DNA from: Anastrepha obliqua
Lineage: Eukaryota > Arthropoda > Insecta > Diptera > Tephritidae
Assembly: GCF_027943255.1 (NCBI RefSeq)
Contig: NC_072896.1
Location: 34,746,501-34,810,500 of the forward strand
Length of the DNA stretch: 64,000 bases
Direction: 5' to 3'
Below the pieces are notes generated by a model. That model was given only the letters and a program-made list of their open reading frames with translations. It made no database searches and had not been told where the DNA came from. Position 1 is the first letter of the stretch. The number at the start of each line of letters is the position of its first letter. Shown here piece by piece: positions 22,951-33,785 of the stretch. The translations under genes were made by a program, and so were the position numbers.

Positions 22951-24739
22951 TCTAAATATTTCGAACAGCAATAACTTTTAAATTCCTCCTCTCCTCAAAA
23001 TCCCGCATCCGCTCTCGTTACGTATAAACACCTACTTCTCCTTGTCACTAAATAAAAATAGTCAGCAAATCGTTCGCATTCATACTGCAATAAAAATTAT
23101 AGCTACGTTTTGTGTTCGGGCAAACCCCGGAGAAAAAAATTATCTGACCTTCCATTTCTTTTCACTTCACTTTCTCTGCCACTCCAAGCATTGTCAGAAT
23201 TATGTAATGCTTATTTACAAGGCTGATTATTAGCATCATTTCCATTTGACCACTTTTATCTGTGGCACTTGCTTTTGTTCAGTCGAATGTTTCTTCATGC
23301 TTTGTCTTTTATTATCTTGCTTTTTTTTGGTCTGTGCTCCTTGTAGGTGCATACGTCTCCGCTCCTCATGCCCTTGCACAATCATTTGTATTCCTGAATC
23401 CGCTACTCATACCATTCCTTCAAATTTCGCATTTGTATTATTCTTTCCATTCTTTTCTTGCCTCTCGCTGGTACTCGTATTCATTGAGGCATTAGGGTTA
23501 TTGTTTTTCGTCTTTCATATTTTGGAGATTTGTTTGTAAGTGTATATTATTTAATGGTCAATATATGTACTGGTAGTCGTTAAGCTTTGGTCCTTTTCAC
23601 TATTCGGCCTTTATTTTTGGGTTGTTCGCGCTCTCAACGCAGATAAACATTTCAATTCGTAATGATTATTTTCTTAGCTTATGTTATGCTGTCATCATTG
23701 TATTTCTACAACTTATTATCTTACTGATTTCTTGATTGTCAGCGTAATAACCTCTCACAGGGAGTGGGAATCGAAAGGATGTCTGCTTTTTTTTGTTCTT
23801 TTTTTTATTTCTTTTCTTTTTTGATTGGTTTCATGGGAAAGATAGGAAATAATTTATCAATTGTTATCACTTTATTTCTCTTTTATGCTTCTTACTTTCG
23901 GGTTTTTTCTTAGATTTTCTTTTTTTTTGTTTTGTGCTCTTGAAGTCCACTTTAGTGCTAAGAGGGTGGAATTCTGAGGTTACATAATAGAGTGGGAAAA
24001 TAACATAAATGAATAGTTATTAAAGTGAATTTCATGAAAATTTATTTACTTTTATAAGACGACCTCAAAAGCATATTTCTGTCAATTAAGGAAAATAAGC
24101 GCAAAGGAGTCACTTAATTAAAGTAATCTACAGTGCTGAGTCGACCAAACAGACACCTGAGACAGTTGCTTCTTTACTTAAAATTACTGATAGCATAATG
24201 ATTTCTGGTGCCTGTAAAGTGGCATTGATTGCCAAGCGGATTTAACGAAAACCTTCAGCGGAGCTTTAGCAGGTTTTTTTCAGGAAGCAACATGAATGTA
24301 GTCTAACGCTGGTTTAGAGTGACAAGTTGCCAAGTAGCAAGAAAAGCAAAAACTGCTTCGTTTCCTAAAACTTTCAAGTACGTTTTTTCAGTACTTATTT
24401 GAAATATAATTATAAATAATCATATTACAACTAGCAGCAAGGGCTACCGGCCTATGAAGTACCTATTTCATTTCCAACCATTTCTATTCACTGATAAGCA
24501 AACTTTGCGCACCGAGAATGTCATAAGTCCCAAAAAATAGAACAACTTTTGATCAAAGAAAGTTGTTGAAATCGTTTCGCTTGGAATTGTTTTACCTGGG
24601 AAGTTATCTTTTTCTGTGAAATATGCAAAAATTGTACTTTTGCACTCCCAGCTAGCGACATATCGATTTCGGGGCTGAAGGTAAATAGTTGAAATGGTTG
24701 AAGTACCAGTCTGGCACTCCTCAAGTAGCACTACAGCAC
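22951..24739. other. No recognisable gene; pyrimidine-rich patches
   Basis: Pyrimidine-rich DNA around 23250-23540 and 23780-23930 gives open but low-complexity frames. A minus-strand open stretch at 24468-24731 lies just past the 3' end of the next LINE fragment and has no motif that I know. Confidence 0.45.
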
Positions 24740-25690
24740 CGTTTAGATACCATTAAGAGACCTCCAGCAGGCAGATATGTACAGCCAGCCAGAGCTGGTT
24801 AGTTTGGCGGACTACCCCAGGCTGTTGAAGAAAGACGCACCCAGTGACCTAAATCGTCTAGCTACCACTCCCGGACATTTACAGAGAAAGTGCTCAACAG
24901 TCTCCTTCTCGAAAAGGTTTTCACAGCTTCTGCAACGTTGGCTAAATGGTAAATCTAGCTTTTCCGTGTGTGTGCCGATTGTCGAATGATCGGTAAGCAC
25001 AGCTACAAATTTGGAAATTGAATAGCGTTGAGTCTTCAGGACTTTCAGAGTTCTCCGTCTATTATGAAGAAATGGAGCTCCATCTTTTCTGCACTTTACT
25101 AACAAAATAGTTTTGCAGTTTATATTTACCAACAGTCAGGTGGATGCCTATGCCCGGATAGGAGGTCTCCGAGACCAAATCTGTCGACCTCCTCCTGTTA
25201 AGCTGATTAGCAATGTCATTTCCCTCTATGCTTCTATGTCATGGAACCCAAATCAAAGAGATGTTACCTGCGCACCCAAGAGATTTGATATCCTCCTTAC
25301 AGGAGTTGATTAGTTTGGATATGCACCATGGCATTGTCATAGATTTGATTGCGGCTTGACTATCGGGAAAATTGTTGACATTTCCCTCGCTCCCACATTT
25401 CCTAAGCATTTTAATGCGTGCGGAATCACAAAGCCTTCTGCCTGAAAAACACTAGCAGTGTTGGGCAGTCTAAAGGAGATAGATTAATTGGCTGATTTAG
25501 AGAAAACCCCTGCTCCGACTCCCGATTCCATCTTGTAGCCTTCAGTAAAGCAAGAGGTACCAGGTTCAGGGCAGATTTCCCCCTCGTTCCAATCCTGCCT
25601 ACTTGGAAAGATTGCCCTAGCACGACCCTTAAACTCCAGTTTGCGGATAGAGAGATCTGCCCGAAGTTCAGAGAATTATGGTGTTAACTG
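24740..25690 (-). pseudogene. LINE fragment with RNase H and C-terminus (family A)
   Basis: On the minus strand the order is SFQVGRIGTRGKSAL (25620 downward), the RNase H E and D regions in broken frames, WVPxHRSIEGN-like residues near 25235-25265, then RYSISKFVAVLTDHSTIGTH and a Cys/His end motif (CRSCENLF, then VEHFLCKCP). It ends with FRSLGASFFNSLG near 24812 and a short 3' UTR. The copy runs parallel to 4525-5215 and 58700-59120, which confirms one family. Several stops and frame changes make it inactive. Confidence 0.82.
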
Positions 25691-25839
25691 CCATGTCGAT
25701 GAACGTGTATCTATAAATAAGTTAAAGAAATCCCTCAATGCAACTATTAAGAACTGAACATAGCATTAATTAGTAGTGAGTAAAAACCGACATAAGAAAA
25801 GAGCTGAGAACGGAAGGATATTTTTTCAAGTATAGCAAC

Positions 25840-26930
25840 AAAAAATACAATTTTTCCAAAGAACAGTTTTTTTTTTAATTATATTTTGTATCCTAAAAAA
25901 TTCAAAAATTAAAATTTGTATATAATAAGAAGAACTAAATATATTTCACTTAAAAAATCCTTATTAAAATTTTCAACAGTGCAAAAATCTCAAAATAGGA
26001 TATATTTTCAATTTCTTCAATGTACTTCTTATTTTAGTGAGCCCATAAATATATATTTTTTTTTAATTAAAAAAAAAAAATTTTTTTGTTTTTGAAAGAT
26101 AATAAGAATAAAAAAAATTTTTGTTTAGAAGGTATAATTGGAAATTTAATAAGAATAAAAAAAAATTTTTTTGGAAAGAATAATAAAAACGTTTAAAAAA
26201 AAATTTTTCAAAAAAAAAAAACTTATTATACTAAATAAAAAAATTTAAAAAAAAAAGGTTTTTATTATACTTTCCAAACAAATTTTTTTTATAATTCTTT
26301 TTATGTTTCGAAATTTTTTTTGGAAATTTTGTTTTGTGGGAATATTTTTTTTATGCTGTTTTTTTTATTATTCTTTTTATATTTCGAAATTTTTTTTTGG
26401 GAATTTTTTTTATACTATTTTTTTTTTGAAATTATTTTTTATTATTCTTTATTTTAATAATAATAATAATTTTTTTCTTTTAGGAATTTTTTGTTTTATT
26501 ATACTTTATCCTAAAAAAATGAAATATAAGGAAGCACAAAAGAAAGTTAATTAAAAAATCCAATAAAAAATTTTTACAAATTTAATAAATCCCAAAATTA
26601 TTGTTTTTTTCAAATTTGTTCAATATACTGCTTATTATAAGTTTACTGCACAAAGCAAAAAAGGAATGTTAAAAAAAGTTAAATTTCATGGTTAGAAATA
26701 ATATAAATAAAAGCAAAAATAATTTTTTTTTTAATTCTTTTAGCATACGTCTTTTTATGCCGAGGCATACAAATAAAAAAAATTTTCAAAAAAATTGACG
26801 AAAATGTACAAGATTTTGCTGCTGTAGTTTTTGTTTTTCCAAAGAATTAAAAGTTTCTATTAATTCCATTTAATTGCTGTAAATAAATATAAATCAGTAC
26901 AGAAAAGAAGTCAAAGATAAATAAAGAGTA
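25840..26930. repeat. AT-rich degenerate repeat block
   Basis: Long A and T runs with palindromic tendency between 26050 and 26460 (poly-A on the left, poly-T on the right). It contains TTTAATAAATCCCAAAATTA near 26580, a variant of the AATAAATCTCAAAATTA motif seen in other AT-rich blocks of this window. No gene. Confidence 0.6.
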
Positions 26931-26939
26931 GCGGAACAC

Positions 26940-27522
26940 TAAAGACTACTGCCGCGGCAGTGATGAATATCATTCTTCCCTTATTACCGATTGAAGCCTA
27001 CAGCAAAAAGCTGGAGGCGAAATCGGCGCCCAGGTTAAGAGAATCTTCTTACCTAGCCACAAACAGGAAGGGTCACGCAAGAATACTGGATGGGGTATTC
27101 CCTTCTTACATCAAGCGACAGACTTTTGCAAGCAAAATGAACAAGTAGGCGGAGGCCTTACCACGGAGGAAATGAGTGTGCGAACATTTCATTCTGGCTA
27201 CCGGATCACTGTAGCGTAATTCGAGCTGAAATTCTGGCTATCAGGAAAGGCTTCTTAGCCTTAAAGAAAAGTGTTGTTACCACAAGAGAAACAAATATAT
27301 ATTCAGGTAGCCAATCGGCCCTGAAAGTATTACAATCACCTAATATTAGCTCAAGCACTGTAAACGAATCGACGTTTTGATAGAACTATCACAGTACTTT
27401 ACAATAAACTTGCCATGAGTGCCGAGTCCCTGTGGGACATAGTAGGCAACTGCAAAGCAGATAAACTAGCGAGGTTGGGTACCTCATTACCGATCCAACC
27501 AGACAAAGCGAACATACATATA
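26940..27522 (+). pseudogene. LINE RNase H fragment, left half of a split copy
   Basis: The plus strand reads YCRDHCSVIRAEILAIRKGF (RNase H Glu motif), then TNIYSGSQSALKVLQ, where the catalytic Asp of SDSQ is Gly, and NCKADKLARLGT, the last Asp motif. The frame changes near 27360. The LINE text stops at NIHI (27522) where a mariner begins, and resumes at 28749 with PLATCK. Confidence 0.82.
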
Positions 27523-28746
27523 ACAGGTGGCGCTAAAGTAATCCTCCTATCAGAAAATGCTATAAGTTTTGCGATTGGCCCCTAATGTCAGTTCTGTTTT
27601 AACAATTGTGTAGTAAACTTATGCGAAATACACGTTAATAAACAATGTTTCGCTACACTGCTCCAGAACGCGGAATATTGCTGACTATTTATTTGACCAA
27701 TAATCGGTCGGTGATTTTGGCACAACGTGAATTTCGTCGTAGATTTCCTCGCCGCCCACGCCTACTGGTGAAACACTGCGACGTTTAGCCGCTCGCCTCG
27801 AAGAGACTGGCACAACACGAGATGCTGCCAGGCGTGGCAGACCCCGGAGTAGCCGTTCTGCAGAGAATATTGCTGCTGTAGCCGAGGATGTCATAGAAGC
27901 GCCGAAGCAGACGACGTGCCACGCAAATGGGTATCAGCCGACGGTCTTTACAGCGAATTTTGGTACAAGATTTGAAGATGTTTCCGTACAAAGTCTAGAC
28001 GGTGCATCAGCTGTTAGCTGCTGACCGCCAATCGCGTCTAACATACGCTCAAGCCATCCTTAATCACCACCAAGAGGAAGATGATTTTTCATAAAAAATA
28101 ATCATGAGTGATGAGGCCCATTGCCATCTTAGCGGGCACTGAAAATCCGCGTGTAACCTACGAAGACCCATTACACCCGATCAAAGTCACTGTATGGTGT
28201 GCTGTTTTCGCTGGAGGAGTCATCGGACCTTTTTTCTTCGAAGACGTCGCGGGCCAAACGGTTAGTGTGAATGGTGAGCGCTACAGAGCAATGATCAACG
28301 AGTTCTTTTTCCCGCAACTTGATGAATTGGGATTGGAAAACATGTGGTTCCAACAGGACGGTGCAACGGCACACCGTTTTGGCGATTTGCACTGGCCAGC
28401 AAGATCGCCTGATTTGACCGCTCCGGACTTCTTTTTGTGGGGCTTTTTGAAGTCGCGGGTTTATGTCAACAAGCCTCAGACTCTTGCAGCTCTTAAAGAC
28501 AATATCCGTCAAGAATATGAGGACCTATCGCCGGAAGTTTTGGCCAAAGTGATGGAAAATGCCATAAAAAGGACTCAAAAGGCAATCAACTGTGGCGGCG
28601 GTCATTTACGTCATGTCATATTCTCAACTTGATGTAAAAAGAATTAAAAGACAAAATAAAAATAATCCACAAGAAGAATCAAAGTTTTTGATTTTTTTTT
28701 TAATTACAGTCAAAAAACATCGCAAGGTTACTTTTGCGCCACCTTG
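27523..28746 (+). mobile_element. DD41D-type mariner inserted in a LINE
   Basis: A 1,224-bp element with imperfect inverted ends (left ACAGGTGGCGCTAAAGTAAT; right, on the other strand, CAAGGTGGCGCAAAAGTAAC). TA flanks it at 27521-27522 and 28747-28748. Taking out the element and one TA restores the LINE frame (NIHI then PLATCK), which proves a clean insertion. The end sequence is the same family as the MITEs at 49742-49905 and 50267-52092. Confidence 0.93.
27644..28632 (+). pseudogene. DD41D mariner transposase, frameshifted
   Basis: The start is probably ATG at 27644 (MFRYTAPERGILLTIYL). The N-terminal helix-turn-helix is split by several frame changes (QREFRRRFPRRP, then RRSLQRILVQDLKMFPYK). 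The first catalytic motif is intact as MSDEAHCHLSGY, but in a broken frame with the following GTENPRVTYEDPLHP. The long open segment from 28108 carries KVTVWCAVFAGGVIGPFFF and the second Asp in WFQQDGATAH. A deletion right after TAH removes about 19 residues, so only 22 instead of 41 residues precede the third Asp (LTAPDFFLWG). The C-terminus ends GGGHLRHVIFST. It is inactive. Confidence 0.9.
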
Positions 28747-28748
28747 TA

Positions 28749-29262
28749 CCTTTAGCAACTTGTAAGATGCTTATAGACAAATACACTATCAGAGCTGACA
28801 ACAGGCTATGGACTCAGTCCCTGACCTGTGTAACAAGTAGGATGACGTGGCCAGAATGTAACATGGGCCGTGCAGCCGACTGTTAAAACTGAACAAGGAC
28901 ATGAAAAATTATCTTGGGGTTCTAACAGGACATTGTCTGATTGGCAGGCATGCCAGTAGATTGGGAGCACCCTATAACGACTATTGCAGAAGCTGTAATG
29001 ACATTGAAGAAGAAGAGCCTATAGAACACTTTCCAAGCTGGCGATGGCTCTGGATAGAAGAAAGTTCAATATTTTAGGAAAAAATTCCTTGCATAACTTG
29101 GCAGAAGTAGCCAATTTAAAAATAACAAACCTTGTTAGATACATTAAAGCCACAGGTTGCTTCAATAAGGACAATGTAGAGTGAGGAGAGGGGACAGCGC
29201 TGGTGGTATCGCAAGGGGCCTACAGCAGGCCTAGGTGTGTCAGTTGACAACCACTGTACCTA
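28749..29262 (+). pseudogene. LINE C-terminus, right half of a split copy
   Basis: This continues the LINE interrupted at 27522. PLATCKMLIDKYTIRADNRL, then TCVTSRMTWPECN, and LKLNKDMKNYLGVLTGHCLI with CRSCNDIEEEEPIEHF, the Cys/His end motif, whose last Cys-Pro pair is damaged. The 3' UTR follows (GGTGGTATCGCAAGG near 29198) and ends near 29262 in CCTACCTAAATAAA. Confidence 0.82.
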
Positions 29263-30444
29263 CCTAAATAAAGAGTGCTATTTTTTGGTCCTGAAGTCGA
29301 AAAATTGAATTTATTTTTTATGCCAAAACTAATTCTTGACATACAGTAATCGTGGTATTCACGCTACATATTTCACCCTATCTAGCTACACATTTCGCTT
29401 TATTGATTTATGTGTTATTTTGGATATTAAATTTAATTTCAATTCTCATACCGCAAACAAAGTTAGTTTTTATTTTTCACGAAAGATATTTACTTATTCA
29501 TTAATATATACTTTGTTCTCCCCAAAGTAATCCAAGGCTATTCCAATGCTCAAGGCATATTTGATCTGTTTTCGATGTGACTCTTAGTTGTTCAGAAAAT
29601 ATTTCGGAAATTAGAGCTTTATTTTGAAATTTTTGTATAAAAAAGGGAAGAATACCACGCAAGCCACCAATGAAATTTGTGAAGCTTACGGAGACGATGC
29701 CGTATCAGTTCGTGTAGCACAACAATGGTTCGCTCGCTTCCGTTCTGGAAATTTCGATGTGAAAGATGCGCCTCGCCCCGGTCGTCCTATCGTTGAAAAA
29801 GTGGATGAAATTATGAAAAAGATTGACCAGGACCGTCACATAAGCTGTCATGACATCGCCAAGGCACTAAACATTCATCATCAAACGGTTTTGAACCATT
29901 TAAAAAAGGCTAGTTACAAAAAGAAGCTCGATGTTTGGGTACCACATGAATTGTCTGTGAAAAATTTAATGGACCAAATTAACATCTGCGATTCTTTGCT
30001 GAAACGAAATGAAATCGAACCATTTCTGAAGCGAATGGTAACAGGAGACGAAAAGTGGATCAAATACAACAATAATGTGCGAAAAAGATTATGGTGCAAG
30101 GGTGGTGAAGCTCAACAAACGGTCGCAAAGCCAGGATTGACGCCTCGAAAGGTTATGCTGTGTGTTTGGTGGGATTGGAAAGGAATCATCCACTATGAGC
30201 TGCTCCAGCCTGCTCGAATGATTGATTCTACACTTTACTGTCAACAACTGATGAGATTGAAGCAAGCAATCGAAAAAAAACGACCAGAACTGATCAGCAG
30301 AAAGGGCGTCGTTTTCCATCAGAACAACGCTAGGCCACACACATCTTTGATGACTCGGCAAAAACTGCCACCATATAGCCTTGACCTTGCACCATCGGAC
30401 TACCATTTGTTTCGGTCAATGCAGAACTCCCTTAACACGTTGGC

Positions 30445-30560
30445 TGCCAATGTATCACTGGTGATCATTTCAAAAACCTACCCCCAGGTGCCAATGTATC
30501 ACCGGTGATCATTTCAAAAAACTACCCCCAGGTGCCAATGTATCACCAGTGATACACACC
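30445..30560 (+). repeat. Subterminal iterons, left end of piggyBac-like element
   Basis: Three units of about 44 bp, starting CCAATGTATCAC at 30447, 30491 and 30534. Each includes TATCAC[T/C][G/A]GTGAT and, in the first two, CTACCCCCAGGTG. Confidence 0.93.
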
Positions 30561-30754
30561 TAGTCCCCTAGATTTTAGGGGCTGGGACCCTAACGGAAGG
30601 AGTTTTGAGAAAAATGAAAGTTTATTTTAAAAGAAAAAATATTTTATTTCATAGTAAAATACAAAGTTTTGAAATAATACGAAATTAAAAATGAGAAAAT
30701 TCAATTCAATTCTGGAAACAGAAAAAACTATATTTTTTGTTTCTAATTTTAATG

Positions 30755-31661
30755 TAGTTGTTGAAAATGTTTAAGACATAGGTATGGTGACCCTCGACAT
30801 TGGGTGCAGTATGTTGCCACTAGTTTGGCCTTCTTCCTGGCGACTGACGACGAGTTTGTCGTCTTTAATTCTGAATAGCACATGCCGCAACGATGTCTCT
30901 TGCGCCTACCATCCTTTGTTGCTTCTGTCGACGTTATTAAAAAGTGTTTTCCCTGCGGAGGTGAGCGCGCTATTTTGTTTAAAGGCCAGAATCAATTCCT
31001 GCAAGACCTTGTCAACTTTATAAGTTTTTGACACTGTTTCAGAGGACTGGGCATTATCTGCGAAGTGAATGAATTTGAGCAAGATCTGGAACCGGTTACG
31101 AGCCATAACTTGTGGGACGAATACGTTTTTGAACAATGTGCTTGGTTTCCAATAGTCGGTTATTGCAGGGTATTTTACCATTCCCATATACATGACTATG
31201 GCCAGAAACTCCATGATCTCCTGGCGATCAGTATCTTTCCACATATTCATCCTACTGCTGCTGCGAGTACCGATGCCAGTTACTTGAGAGTTTGCATTCC
31301 TATTTGTCTCTTCAACAATAATATCCAATATCTCATCGGTCAAAAACTTTCTGTAATATTGAAATGGCGTACTGGCATCATATTGCAAAACCTGGGGTGG
31401 ATTGGTAAATTCTTCGAAATTCTTCAAAGTCTCTCAGGTAGCAGGCGAGGTCCATGCTGTCGTAGTTTCCGTCTGTTCTTCATCTGCAGTATTATTAACA
31501 TTTGTAGCACTAACATCGAGGTCTTCATCAATACTGTCATCACTCCTTGTATCACTGCCTGAATCTGGGATGTACTCATCTTCATCTGGACTAAAATCAT
31601 CACCACTAACACTGGAATTTTCCATTGAATTCAACGCATCACGTATTTCCTCGGACTTCAC
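30755..31661 (-). pseudogene. piggyBac-like transposase lacking the catalytic domain
   Basis: The start is ATG at 31661 (MKSEEIRDALNSMENSS), followed by an acidic N-terminal region (SPDEDEYIPDSGSDTRSDD) typical of the family. A single in-frame TGA at 31431-31433 follows TSPAT, and the frame continues ETLKNFEEFTNPPQV. The N-terminal half of DDE_Tnp_1_7 is recognisable: PFQYYRKFLTDEILDIIVEE, MWKDTDRQEIMEFLAIVMYM and RNRFQILLKFIHFAD. After SAGKTLFNNVDRSN the gene jumps, out of frame, to RRKRHRCGMCYSELK and YCTQCRGSPYLCLKHF, the Cys-rich C-terminal zinc domain, ending at TAA near 30770. The region with the catalytic acidic residues (about 300 codons) is missing. Confidence 0.92.
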
Positions 31662-31752
31662 AACTTCACTTCACTATTTTTCACTGTAATTTGCAACCAA
31701 CTGCTCGCTATGAACTCAAGTTTGATACTGATTTATTTTGATTTACTTGTTC

Positions 31753-31780
31753 GAAATGTGATCACCGGTGATCACATTTC
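31753..31780. repeat. 28-bp perfect palindrome
   Basis: GAAATGTGATCACC followed by its exact reverse complement, centred on CCGG. It lies upstream of the transposase start and contains the same GATCACCGGTGATC core as the terminal iterons. Confidence 0.97.
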
Positions 31781-31926
31781 AAAAAAAAATAAGAATCGTT
31801 TTAAAAAACGGCAAGTGGTCACCAGTGAACACAGCACAAAAACATGCTCATACGCGCCAGGAGCGTGACTTTTATTCCTGGTAAAAATATCTCATTAAAA
31901 TTCAAACGGGAACATGACTTTTTTTG

Positions 31927-32020
31927 CTTGGCACCTGGGGGTAGATTTTTTTTGTGATCACCGGTGATACTTGGCACCTGGGGGAGGTTTTTTTTTGTGA
32001 TCACCGGTGATACCTGGCAG
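31927..32020 (-). repeat. Subterminal iterons, right end of piggyBac-like element
   Basis: The mirror counterpart of the left array: CTTGGCACCTGGGGG at 31927 and 31970, with a last variant CCTGGCAGCC at 32013, each pair separated by TGATCACCGGTGATAC. Confidence 0.92.
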
Positions 32021-32262
32021 CCAACGTGTTAATGGAGTAAGGTTGGCTTCGAAGAGAAGCCTGTGAAAATTACTTGTCGCAGTTTTTCGCCGAGAAACTA
32101 CAAAAGTTTTACACTGATGGAATAATGTCTCTAGAAGAAAAATGGCAAAAGGTGGTCGAGCAAAATGCTACATATTTGGTTTAATAAAGTTCATTATAAA
32201 TATAAAAAAAATTAGTTGAAGTTTGATTAGAAATACGAAAAGACTTTTTCGACTACCCAATA

Positions 32263-33214
32263 TTTGTATCCTTAACAACAGGGGTAGTTTCCTTTGGTGC
32301 CGATTTTGAGTTAGTTTTTTAACTTCACTCCATGTTTATGCTTTATGCTATGCCAATCATTTGGCAACCATTTTTCAACTGTAAATAGCATTCAAACTCT
32401 CCTCACATCAATGCCCTTTTTACGATTTCTATGTCAATAGTTCGCTCAGCTATAAAGCTTTAGATAAATAATATACCGGTCGGGTGCAAATTGCGCTCTT
32501 GAAAATTTACAGAAATCCGATCCCTTCCTACTACGGCCTTGTCCTTATGGTTAAAAAAAAATCAATTGCGCCTTTATGCTCAGCTTCAGTTCTGTTTAAA
32601 AATGCGGCAACTTTAAATTTCAGAATCCTACTTATTTCAATATTACCACTCGCCATTTTTATCAATTATTTTGTCGTTTATCGCCTGGTACAACATACAA
32701 CATTTATCGATTAGTCATTATTGCAGGCGTATATTAAAACCACAACGTAATTAACACATTAACACTGGCATTAATGCTTGGTTGTGCCGTTGGTAGCCCT
32801 AAAATGGGCAATATTTACTATTCTTAACCCGTTACAAGCCGGATGTGGTATAAATGTAGGGAGTAAAAGAAGTCAATGCTCTATATGACAATCAACATTG
32901 ATTTGCATTTATGGGGAAGCCGGCATTTCAAGTTAAGATTCAGGAAATTTCGGGATCAGTGAAATCTCGAAAGTTGGAATTCCTAGTACTTAATAATCAT
33001 CGACTGAGATACGTCCACATATTATTGATAGAGGCATAAACAAGAACATGGAACAAGCATATGGAACAAGAATCAATTTTTACTTTTACGCATCTTTTAA
33101 AGGCTTTATTCTGTGTAACTGCTAGATGGTCTCTAGAGACATGGTGCTGATATTACAGCACTGTCGGAAATTTAATACAGCGCGTGAAGGCTACTGCTTA
33201 TAGTTCTTCTGAGT
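32263..33214. other. No recognisable gene
   Basis: No coding motif or bounded repeat is recognised. TTAACCCGTTACAAGCC at 32826 resembles the start of a TTAA-type element but has no visible partner. Confidence 0.45.
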
Positions 33215-33785
33215 CGAGGTACTATTGACAGTTATGACTTTGAAGTACATAGTTAGAGACTTCGTTTATTTGGGAACCATCATTAATACCGATAAAAATG
33301 CTAGATTTGAAATCCAACGGAGAATCTGTCTTGCCAACAAGTGCTACTTTGGACGAAGTAGGCAATTGAGTAGTAAAGTGCTCTCTTGACGAACAAAACT
33401 AAAACTCTACAAGGCTCTCATCATGCCCGTCCTATAGCATGACGCAGAAACGTGGAGGACAAAAAAATTCGATGAGGCGCCCATTGCAATGTTTGAAAGA
33501 AGGATTCATAAATCTCGTGTAGCCAAGACAGATCCATCGTTGGTTAGGTCATATCGTCCGAATGAGTTTAAACTCTCCGGCTCTGAAAATATTCGATGCG
33601 GCAATAGTGGTACTGGTGGTAGGATAGGAAGAGGAAGGCCTACTCTGTATGGGACATATCAGGTGGAAAAGAGCTTGACTTCACTTCGGGTTTCCAATTG
33701 GCGCAAGTTGGAACGAGAGTAAAACCACTAGCACACTTTGTTCAACTCGACCAAAGTCGCGTAAGCGGTTATCGCTCCGATCAAA
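33215..33785 (+). pseudogene. LINE polymerase C-terminal fragment
   Basis: The plus strand in several frames reads VRDFVYLGTIINTDKNARFE, SRQLSSKVLS, KLKLYKALIMPVL and AETWRTKK, then a broken form of the WLGH-type motif and GRIGRGRPTLYG with SLRVSNWRKLERE. It ends in CGGTTATCGCTCCGATCAAA and an A run at 33782. The C-terminal part matches the copy at 56450-56894, which ends in the same TAGCGGTTATAGCGCC-type tail. Same family, clade uncertain. Confidence 0.75.

Larger units (their letters stand above)
30436..32028 (-). mobile_element. piggyBac-like element with catalytic-core deletion
   Basis: TTAA lies at 30432-30435 and 32029-32032. The inverted ends read CACGTTGGCTGCCA at the left and TGGCAGCCAACGTG at the right, 14 of 14 bases. 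Inside each end are three tandem units of about 44 bp containing GATCACCGGTGATC-like palindromes and CACCTGGGGGTA. The gene is on the minus strand. The element is 1,593 bp, well below the roughly 2.5 kb of autonomous piggyBac-type elements, because the central part of the gene is deleted. Confidence 0.95.
29624..32182 (+). pseudogene. Mariner transposase, deleted and interrupted
   Basis: One frame from about 29624 reads KGKNTTQATNEICEAYGDDA, the two helix-turn-helix regions, WVPHELSVKNLMDQ, and the first Asp motif MVTGDEKWIKY. The second Asp motif is changed (VVFHQNNARPH, where HDN is expected). An in-frame deletion of about 11 codons follows MTRQKL, and the third Asp motif YSLDLAPSDYHLF is kept. 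The gene is interrupted after MQNSL by the piggyBac-like element at a TTAA (30432). The rest, GVRLASK and frames matching KWQKVV, is found at 32033-32182. Apart from the insertion the copy is unusually well preserved, so it may be young. Confidence 0.88.
29285..32260 (+). mobile_element. Mariner (mellifera/irritans-like) split by a piggyBac-like element
   Basis: The right end is clear: on the minus strand from 32260 it reads TTGGGTAGTCGAAAAAGTC, followed by TA outside. The left end near 29285 (TTGGTCCTGAAGTCGAAAAA) is a diverged match, so the left limit is less certain. Without the inserted 1.6-kb element the mariner is about 1.38 kb, close to normal. It abuts the LINE 3' end at 29262. Confidence 0.8.

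Noticed and set aside
23246..23539. Membrane-protein-like open frame
   Set aside because: Pyrimidine-rich DNA gives Phe/Leu/Ser/Cys-rich translation by composition alone. Other frames are open too.
24468..24731. 87-codon minus-strand open frame
   Set aside because: It lies at the 3' end of a LINE fragment, has no motif and has a second open frame overlapping it.
26303..26554. Phe-rich 83-codon open frame
   Set aside because: Translation of T runs in an AT-rich block.
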